A DNA stretch of 64,000 nucleotides, taken from NCBI GenBank assembly GCA_028688015.1, contig JAQTZB010000002.1, positions 186,001-250,000 of the forward strand. The letters are read 5' to 3'. The notes under the pieces were generated by a model. The model saw nothing but the letters and a program-made list of their open reading frames with translations. It searched no databases and was not told the DNA's origin. Both the position numbers and the translations under genes were made by a program. This stretch comes from Elusimicrobiales bacterium (GTDB lineage: Bacteria; Elusimicrobiota; Elusimicrobia; Elusimicrobiales; UBA9959). Of the stretch, positions 58,572 through 64,000 are shown piece after piece (the stretch's first letter is position 1; every line of letters begins with the position of its first letter).

Positions 58572-60148
58572 GCCAGCCCCGGGTACGAGAGCAGCTTCAG
58601 CGCCTCGGTATCCCCGGTCACGTCGTAAACCCAGATAGAATTTCCCGCGATTTTCTCGGGCGTCCTGGCGTCCAGCCACCCGAAGAGATCCCTCGGCGTG
58701 TAGTAAACTCCCAGGCGGTTGGTGACCGAGACCGCCAGCAGCTGCCGCCGCTGACCAGGTGGCGGCAGGCCGTCCCCCGGCAGTTTCGCGCAGGTCGTCA
58801 TCAGCACCGGAGCGTACTTCAGGCCGTAGGCGTGCGGATCGCCGCAGCCGAAGTAGCTGAGATGGATATGCTCCGCGCCGCGCTCCCGCGCGTAAGCGCC
58901 CAGTTCCTTAAGCCCCTGCCCCCAGTCCAAATTGGAATCCAGCAGATAGCGGTGGCCCCCGGCGGCGCCGCCGGCCAGCTCGTTGAAATAGGACAGGTGC
59001 CAGGGGGAGTTAAGCTGCGCGACGGCGGCCAGCCAGGCCAGCAGCAAGGGGGCGGCCTCGCGGCGGAGCGCGGCTTTGCTTTCCCACAGCCCGGCGGCGG
59101 CCAGGCCCGCCCAGACGCAGAGCAGCGGGTAGACCGGCAGGATATGCCTTATCCCCACCTGCGTGTTGGAGATCATTCCCAGCGCCAGCCAGGCGGCGGC
59201 GGGAGCGGCCAGCCATAGCAGCCGGTCCTGGCGGGAGATCTTCGTCCTCAGCAAGCCGGCGGCGGCCAGCAGCAGCGCCGGCAGCGGCGTCTTCAGCAGC
59301 AGCGCCAGCGGAAAATAGTACCAGGTGCCCGAGGTGGAAACCTCGCCGAGCAGGTAGGTCGGATGCCCGGCTTCCAGCTCTCGGGCGACAGCCACGGCGG
59401 TGCGCAGCCACTCGAGCGGCGACAGCGGCAGGCAGCCCAGAACAAGCCCCAGCCCCGCGGCCGCACCCCAGGCGGCGTAATTTTTCAGCCGGTTCCCGCC
59501 CCACGCGTACAGGTAGGCGGGGGCCAGCAGGGCCACCAGCCCCGCCGTGTACTTACCGGCGAGCGCCAGGCCGCAGACGAAGCCGGCGGCCGCGGCGGCG
59601 AAAGCCCCGGGCGCGCGCGAGCCGCGCCACAGCAGGAACAGCGCCGCCGTGCAGAGCAGGGCGTTGCCGATATCCGCCGTAGCCAGGTGCGAATGCGCCA
59701 GCAGCGGCGGCATGAAGGCGAAGACGATGAGGCTCATCAGGCCCGCCTCCGGGCCGCCCAGGCGGAAAGCCCACCAGCCGGTGAGCAGCAGCAGCACTAC
59801 GCCGAGCAGCAGGTTAGCGGCCCGCGCGCGCCCCAGCAGGACTTCCGGCGGCACTGAATTGGAATAGACGAAGTCCAGGCCGTAGCGGCGAGGGGCGGCG
59901 CGGTAAGCGGCGTCGTCGTGCGGCTTCAACCCGGCGGCGGAGGGCAGCGGCAGCGCCAGCCAGCGCAGCAGCAGCGGCGGATTGGGCTGGCCCGGCGGGC
60001 GCAGGCCCGTGCGGGCCAGCGTCCAACCGGAGACTATGTTGAAACTCTCGTCGAAGGCGGCGGACTCGCGCCGAGCGGCCGACCAGGAAAGCCAGGCGAA
60101 GCAGGCGGCCAGCAGGGCCGCCGCGGCCAGGGCTCCGGCGCGGCGCAC
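58565..60148 (-). CDS. PMT/ArnT-like GT-C membrane glycosyltransferase
   Basis: A 527-residue polytopic protein with about twelve TM segments. The first periplasmic loop carries the GT39 acidic motif in AAFDESFNIVSGWTLARTGLRPPGQPNPPLLLRWL. The end has a soluble segment with YLLDSNLDWGQGLKELGAYARERGAEHIHLSYFGCGDPHAYGL, seen in PMT-family relatives. Such enzymes move a sugar from a polyprenyl-P carrier to a lipid, glycan or protein. It starts 3 nt after the dapA stop, in the same minus-strand operon, opposite the main glycan genes. Confidence 0.85.
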   Translation of the reverse strand: MRRAGALAAAALLAACFAWLSWSAARRESAAFDESFNIVSGWTLARTGLRPPGQPNPPLLLRWLALPLPSAAGLKPHDDAAYRAAPRRYGLDFVYSNSVPPEVLLGRARAANLLLGVVLLLLTGWWAFRLGGPEAGLMSLIVFAFMPPLLAHSHLATADIGNALLCTAALFLLWRGSRAPGAFAAAAAGFVCGLALAGKYTAGLVALLAPAYLYAWGGNRLKNYAAWGAAAGLGLVLGCLPLSPLEWLRTAVAVARELEAGHPTYLLGEVSTSGTWYYFPLALLLKTPLPALLLAAAGLLRTKISRQDRLLWLAAPAAAWLALGMISNTQVGIRHILPVYPLLCVWAGLAAAGLWESKAALRREAAPLLLAWLAAVAQLNSPWHLSYFNELAGGAAGGHRYLLDSNLDWGQGLKELGAYARERGAEHIHLSYFGCGDPHAYGLKYAPVLMTTCAKLPGDGLPPPGQRRQLLAVSVTNRLGVYYTPRDLFGWLDARTPEKIAGNSIWVYDVTGDTEALKLLSYPGLAQ

Positions 60149-60151
60149 GGG

Positions 60152-61042
60152 CTAGCGCCCGCGGCCCACGCCGGCGGCGGCGAGAGCCTTCTTCAGGACC
60201 TCCCGGTTCTTTTCGGTCAGCAAGGTCAACGGCAGGCGCGGCTCCGGCCGGCATAGGCCAAGCAGGGAGGCCGCGTACTTGACCGGGATAGGATTGGTCT
60301 CGGTGAACAGGGTTTTCACCAGCGGGAACAGCCTGTGATGCAGGGCGGCCGCGGCGGCCACGTCGCCCTCCAGGAAGAGCGCGCACAGCTTCGCCACCTC
60401 GGCGGGCGCGATATTGGACGCCACCGAGATGACGCCGCGCGCGCCTACCGACATCATCGGCAGCGTCAGCGAGTCGTCGCCGCTGAGCACCGCGAAGTCC
60501 TTGTCGGCGCCGTTAAGGATCTCGCTCACCTGGTCCAGGCTGCCGGAGGCCTCCTTGATGCCGATGATATGAGAGAACTTCTTGCGCAGGCCGAGCGCCG
60601 TGGCCGGCAGCATGTTCACACCCGTGCGGCCGGGAATGTTATAAAGGATGATGGGCAGCCGCGTGGCCCCGGCCATCGCGGAGAAGTGCAGAGTCATGCC
60701 TTCCTGCGTGGGTTTATTATAGTAAGGCACTATGGCGAGCAGCCCGTCGGCGCCGAGCGCCGAGACCTTTTTCACCATCGCGACCGACTTTTCCGTGGAG
60801 TTGGTGCCCACGCCGGGGATCACCGGCACCCGGCCTTTGGCGGCGGCTACCACGGTCCTGATGACCAGCAGGTATTCCTCCGGCGACAGCGTGGCGGCCT
60901 CCCCGGTGGAGCCGCAGGGCACGAGGCCGCTGACCCCGCCTTCCACCTGAAAGCGCACCACTCGCTTGAGCGCCTCGAGGTCCAGTTTCCCGTTCCTGAA
61001 CGGGGTCACGATAGCGGTATAACAGCCTTTGAGTTTCAGCAT
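60152..61042 (-). CDS. dapA: 4-hydroxy-tetrahydrodipicolinate synthase
   Basis: First committed step of the lysine/diaminopimelate pathway, joining pyruvate with aspartate-semialdehyde. The 296-residue product has YTAIVTPFRNGKLD, the GSTGEAATLS loop (44-53), Y134 in YNIPGRTG and Schiff-base K163 in GIKEASG. Full length of the family. The start shares one nucleotide with the dapF stop, so the two are coupled. With dapF here and dapL at 20.7 kb, the aminotransferase route to diaminopimelate is largely covered; dapB is outside. Confidence 0.96.
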   Translation of the reverse strand: MLKLKGCYTAIVTPFRNGKLDLEALKRVVRFQVEGGVSGLVPCGSTGEAATLSPEEYLLVIRTVVAAAKGRVPVIPGVGTNSTEKSVAMVKKVSALGADGLLAIVPYYNKPTQEGMTLHFSAMAGATRLPIILYNIPGRTGVNMLPATALGLRKKFSHIIGIKEASGSLDQVSEILNGADKDFAVLSGDDSLTLPMMSVGARGVISVASNIAPAEVAKLCALFLEGDVAAAAALHHRLFPLVKTLFTETNPIPVKYAASLLGLCRPEPRLPLTLLTEKNREVLKKALAAAGVGRGR

Positions 61043-61842
61043 TATATTTCTCCTTCGAAAACCGTCTTCGCCGGACCCTGCAGCCAGATCTGCGCAGCTC
61101 CTGTCCCCTCCGGCTGAAGCCAGGCCTTGAACTTGTCTCCGCTGCGCGCGGCCAGGGTCACCGGGGATTTCACCACTCCGGCCAGCGCCAGCGCCACGGC
61201 CGCGGCCGTGAGGCCGGTACCGCAGGCCAGGGTCTCCCCCTCCACGCCGCGCTCATAGGTGCGGACCTGCACCGTCCTGCCGGCCACCCGCACGAAATCA
61301 ACGTTGGTGCCTGCCGGTCCGAAGGCCTTGTTGAAGCGCAGCGCGCGACCCAGGGCCCCAACGTCGGTGCCCTCGAGGTCCCTGACCGGGACCACCGCGT
61401 GGGGAACGCCGGTATTAAGAAAATGCACGCGCTTCAGCCCGGCAGGGTAGTTCCCCGAAAAGTTCAGCCGGGCGTTCTTCACGTCGGGCATGCGCATCCG
61501 CACCGTTTCGGCTGAGATAATTTCGGCCCGCAGGTCCCCGGCGCCGGTGCGCAGGATGAAATCTTTTTCGCGCAGAAGCCCGGAGGACCACGCCCGCCAC
61601 GCGGCGCAGCGCGAACCATTGCCGCAGAAAGCCTCTGAGCCGTCCGAGTTATGGTACCGTACGCGCAGCGCGCCCCGGCCCGCCCGGGCTATGTGCAGCA
61701 GGCCGTCGGCGCCTATGCCGAGGCGCCTGTCGCAGAGGCGCACGGCCAGTTCTTCCAGCCGGGCGGCGGAGGGGTTCCCGCCCTGCAGCAGCACGAAATC
61801 GTTGCCGGCGCCGGACATCTTCCAGAATTTTATTTTTTGCAC
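61042..61842 (-). CDS. dapF: Diaminopimelate epimerase
   Basis: Turns LL- into meso-diaminopimelate for lysine and peptidoglycan. The 266-residue product has SGAGNDFVLL (10-19), the first catalytic Cys C73 in AFCGNGSRCA and the second, C207, in LACGTGLTAA, with ERGVEGETLACGTG around it. Both halves of the pseudo-symmetric fold are complete. The start overlaps the end of the TPR gene by 13 nt. Confidence 0.95.
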   Translation of the reverse strand: MQKIKFWKMSGAGNDFVLLQGGNPSAARLEELAVRLCDRRLGIGADGLLHIARAGRGALRVRYHNSDGSEAFCGNGSRCAAWRAWSSGLLREKDFILRTGAGDLRAEIISAETVRMRMPDVKNARLNFSGNYPAGLKRVHFLNTGVPHAVVPVRDLEGTDVGALGRALRFNKAFGPAGTNVDFVRVAGRTVQVRTYERGVEGETLACGTGLTAAAVALALAGVVKSPVTLAARSGDKFKAWLQPEGTGAAQIWLQGPAKTVFEGEI

Positions 61843-62810
61843 GTTGCCTCCGCACCCGTCGCACCGCCGCCGAGGAAGGCCCCGGCCACCGCGGCCGTGA
61901 ACGGCCCGCCCTTCAGCGCCGCGGTAAAATAAGGGCCGGCCTCGGCCCTGCGCCCCAGCGCGTAGAGGGCCATGCCCTTCACCTGCGAGGCCAGCGCGTC
62001 CTCCGGGTCGAGTTTAAGCTCTTCCTCCGCGGCGTCTACGGCCCGGCGCGGCAGCCCGCCCAGCAGCAGGTAAAGGGCGCGCTCCAGGCGGAACCGGCGG
62101 TTGGATTCGTAGCGGATCGCGGCATCCATGGCTTCTACCGCCTTGAAATACTCGCCTCTGCCGGCGCTGGCGCGCGCTTCGGCGGCCGGCCAGGCGGCGG
62201 AGCGGGGCGTTACGGCCCGGCCCCGGACGGCCGCCGCCTCGGCGCCTGCCCAGTCGCGCTTGCGCAGCAGGCAGCGCGCGTATTCCTCCAGCAGGGCCGG
62301 GTCCCTGTAGCCCTGCAGTTCCGCGGCCTTGGCGTAAAATTCCGCGGAACGCGCGAGGAAACCGAGGGCAGAGTAAGACCTGGCGAGGCCCAGGTTGGCC
62401 TCCAGATCGTCCGCTTTCAGCGCGAGCACCTTCAGAAAGAGCGGCGCGGCGTTCTCGGGAAACCCGGCGCCGTTATAGATCAGCGCCAGCCTGGAGGCGA
62501 ACAGCGTGTTCTCAGGGTACAGGCCTTGGGCCAGTTGGTAGAGGCTGATGGCCTTGTCGGTGGAGCCGGAGGCCTCGTAGCAGCGGCCCATGTAGCCGAA
62601 GGCCTCCTCCCGCATCTCGGCGGGCGGCTTCGTCCCGAGGAAAGTGTCGGAGGCGGCCAGGACCGCAGCGCAGTCTCCCTTTTCAAAGGTGGCTCGCATC
62701 TCGCCAAGGCGGGCGGCGGCATCGGCGTCGGCGTCGGCGGAGCGGCCAAAGAGAAAGGCACGGGCGGGCGCGGCCGCCAGCAGCAGAAGAAGGCAGAGCG
62801 CGGTCCTCAT
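61830..62810 (-). CDS. Secreted TPR-repeat protein
   Basis: A 326-residue protein with signal peptide MRTALCLLLLLAAAPARAF. TPR-like helices run through: ATFEKGDCAAVLAASDTFLG, AFGYMGRCYEASGSTDKAISLYQLAQGLYPENTLFASRLALIYNGAGFPENAAPLFLKVLAL (about 75-130), then LGLARSYSALGFLARSAEFYAKAAEL and further units to about 310. A Gly-rich C-terminus ends ATCKK. The ATG overlaps the patatin stop (ATGA) and is chosen over a longer frame upstream. Function unknown; a periplasmic scaffold is possible. Confidence 0.82.
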   Translation of the reverse strand: MRTALCLLLLLAAAPARAFLFGRSADADADAAARLGEMRATFEKGDCAAVLAASDTFLGTKPPAEMREEAFGYMGRCYEASGSTDKAISLYQLAQGLYPENTLFASRLALIYNGAGFPENAAPLFLKVLALKADDLEANLGLARSYSALGFLARSAEFYAKAAELQGYRDPALLEEYARCLLRKRDWAGAEAAAVRGRAVTPRSAAWPAAEARASAGRGEYFKAVEAMDAAIRYESNRRFRLERALYLLLGGLPRRAVDAAEEELKLDPEDALASQVKGMALYALGRRAEAGPYFTAALKGGPFTAAVAGAFLGGGATGAEATCKK

Positions 62811-63754
62811 AGTTTCTCCGCCATCCCGGGCGCGGCGTAAATGAGCAGCGCCTCGCGGGCGGCGTCCATCCTGCGCGTGGCTTCCACCAGGCCGGTCTCG
62901 CCGGCCTCCTCGCACCGTTCGAAATCCGCCACGGAGATATCGCCCACTTCGGGTTTGATGACGAAGCCGGCCTCTTTTTCGGCCGCGCCGGCCAGCAGCG
63001 AGCCCCGGATGTCTATGACCTGCAGCAGCGACATCAGCGCGTTCTCTGGCAGCCGCGTGGAGGCCCCGCTGGTGACGCTGGCCAGCACCCAGTCCGCGCC
63101 CAGGCGCTCGGCCGCGGCTATGGGGATGAAGTCCACAACGCCGCCGTCCACCAGGTAGCGGTGCCGGTACTGCACCGGGGCGAAGATACCCGGCAGATTC
63201 ACGCTCGCCCGCACGGCTATCGGCAGCGGGCCCTCCGTGAAAATTATTTTTTCTCCGGTGCGCAGGTCCATCGCGGAACAGGCGAAAGGGATCTTGAGTT
63301 TATCGAAGGTAAGGCCGCCCAGCCTCCCTTCGATGAACTCGTTTATATGCGTGGGTGTTATCAGGCGGTCGGTGATCAGCAGGCTAATGAGCTTGATGCT
63401 CCTGAAGTCACTGCCGATCTTGAGCTCCTTAGCCTCCCGGCCGAACTTCCAGATATCGGAGACCGGGATGCCGGCGGCGTAGAGCGAGCCTATCACGGAA
63501 CCCATAGAGGTGCCGGACACGTAGTCCACGGGGAAGCCGGCGTATTCCAGGGCCTCCAGCACTCCGGTGTGGGCGAAGCCGCGCGCGCCGCCGCCGGACA
63601 GGGCCAGGCCCACGGAGGGGCGCGCCGGCGGCTTCGAAGAGGCCAGCCGCGTCCACAGCGCGTCGCGCAGCACGTCGTCGTCGCTCTCCTGGGCGGAGAG
63701 CGCGGCGGGCTGGAGGAAGGCCGCCAGCAGGGCAAGGGTAAGGATCAACCGCAT
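62807..63754 (-). CDS. Secreted patatin-like phospholipase (RssA/NTE-like)
   Basis: A 315-residue lipid hydrolase with signal peptide MRLILTLALLAAFLQPAALSAQ. Oxyanion motif SGGGARGFAH (53-62), nucleophile S83 in GTSMGSVIG and Asp D203 in LVDGGVVDF are in place. Unlike the patatin at 30.5 kb it is exported, so it would act on periplasmic or outer-membrane lipid, or after secretion. It is the second patatin in the window. The two share only the family pattern. The operon continues into the TPR gene and dapF. Confidence 0.91.
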   Translation of the reverse strand: MRLILTLALLAAFLQPAALSAQESDDDVLRDALWTRLASSKPPARPSVGLALSGGGARGFAHTGVLEALEYAGFPVDYVSGTSMGSVIGSLYAAGIPVSDIWKFGREAKELKIGSDFRSIKLISLLITDRLITPTHINEFIEGRLGGLTFDKLKIPFACSAMDLRTGEKIIFTEGPLPIAVRASVNLPGIFAPVQYRHRYLVDGGVVDFIPIAAAERLGADWVLASVTSGASTRLPENALMSLLQVIDIRGSLLAGAAEKEAGFVIKPEVGDISVADFERCEEAGETGLVEATRRMDAAREALLIYAAPGMAEKL

Positions 63755-63773
63755 ATTAAAATCTTGGCGGGGC

Positions 63774-64000
63774 TCACCGGTCGAAATCGCGCCCCTGGGC
63801 CCACTCCAGTTTCACGCGGGCCAGCAGCTGCGAGTACACCGCTGCCAGCTGCCGCTGTTCCAGGTCGGCCAGGGCGCACAGCGCCCGCAGGGCCGACATG
63901 GAAGGGCGCGCCTTCCGCGCGGCCTCGTCGTAGGCCGCCTTCATGGCGGTCAGCTCGGCGCCCAGCTGGGCGGCTTCGCGCTTGCGGGTGTCCGCCTCTT
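63774..64000 (-). CDS. Partial coding sequence, C-terminal end (runs off right edge)
   Basis: A leftward frame enters from the right edge and ends in TGA at 63774, with 75 codons visible. The residues are charged and helical (EADTRKREAAQLGAELTAM, then KARPSMSALRALCALADLEQRQL), with no membrane segment, and suggest a coiled-coil or helical tail. It ends 19 nt before the patatin start, so it is probably the previous gene in that operon. Family not recognisable from this fragment. Confidence 0.6.
   Translation of the reverse strand, partial: EADTRKREAAQLGAELTAMKAAYDEAARKARPSMSALRALCALADLEQRQLAAVYSQLLARVKLEWAQGRDFDR

Overview
The window is a 64 kb piece of a GC-rich bacterial chromosome (roughly two-thirds G+C by eye), coding-dense, with about 58 genes on both strands, no tRNA or rRNA that I can see, no CRISPR array and no recognisable transposase or phage gene. 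The gene content suggests a diderm, probably anaerobic or microaerotolerant heterotroph: flavodiiron protein, formate-tetrahydrofolate ligase, tryptophanase, a TatT-type TRAP transporter, a secretion/pilus ATPase, heptosyltransferase-like and patatin-like proteins. Isoleucine is often encoded by ATA despite the high GC. My best guess is an uncultured lineage such as Elusimicrobiota, but no phylogenetic marker gene here proves it.

Layout. 0-6.1 kb (minus strand): two long, single-TM, Gly/Ser/Ala-rich envelope proteins bracketing a MurC-like ligase, a flavodiiron protein and a secreted heptad-repeat protein. 6.3-12.5 kb (plus): small Cys-rich protein, RidA, MalQ, the TatT and substrate-binding components of a TRAP transporter, a CPA2 antiporter and a radical-SAM/SPASM enzyme. 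12.5-18.0 kb: fhs, a membrane-linked methyltransferase, ferritin, a GT2, and a B12-binding radical-SAM protein. 18.0-21.9 kb (plus): TRAP DctQ and DctM, 8 kb from their likely partners, then a TylF-like methyltransferase and a DapL-like aminotransferase. 21.9-27.2 kb (plus): a signalling block of REC-AraC regulator, a REC-GspE/PilB fusion ATPase and a PAS histidine kinase. 27.2-31.5 kb (minus): sugar nucleotidyltransferase, TPR protein, DUF1634/TauE pair, patatin. 31.5-38.8 kb (plus): DUF1646 transporter, tryptophanase, a fused GlcD-GlcE oxidase with GlcF, and a GAF/HD-GYP protein.

39.2-40.1 kb is the oddest stretch: two inverted copies of a ~158 bp fold-back element bracket an AT-rich island with one tiny two-TM protein. 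A distantly similar 193 bp fold-back element sits at 57.55-57.74 kb.

40.1-60.1 kb is a surface-glycan locus: polyprenyl-P sugar-1-P transferase, RmlD-like reductase, GT2s, DegT aminotransferase, GDP-fucose synthase-like enzyme, a methyltransferase-GT2 fusion, an asparagine-synthase-like amidotransferase, GT-C membrane proteins (one fused to a methyltransferase), GT9, a C-methyltransferase, a UDP-galactopyranose-mutase-like flavoprotein and MtgA. It would build, decorate and export a methylated or amidated glycan on a polyprenyl carrier. The window closes with a minus-strand operon (60.1-64 kb) holding dapA and dapF, a TPR protein and a second, secreted patatin. With dapL at 20.7 kb these give most of the aminotransferase route to LL- and meso-diaminopimelate.

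Several genes carry a -10-like hexamer only 6-9 nt before the start codon, suggesting leaderless transcripts.
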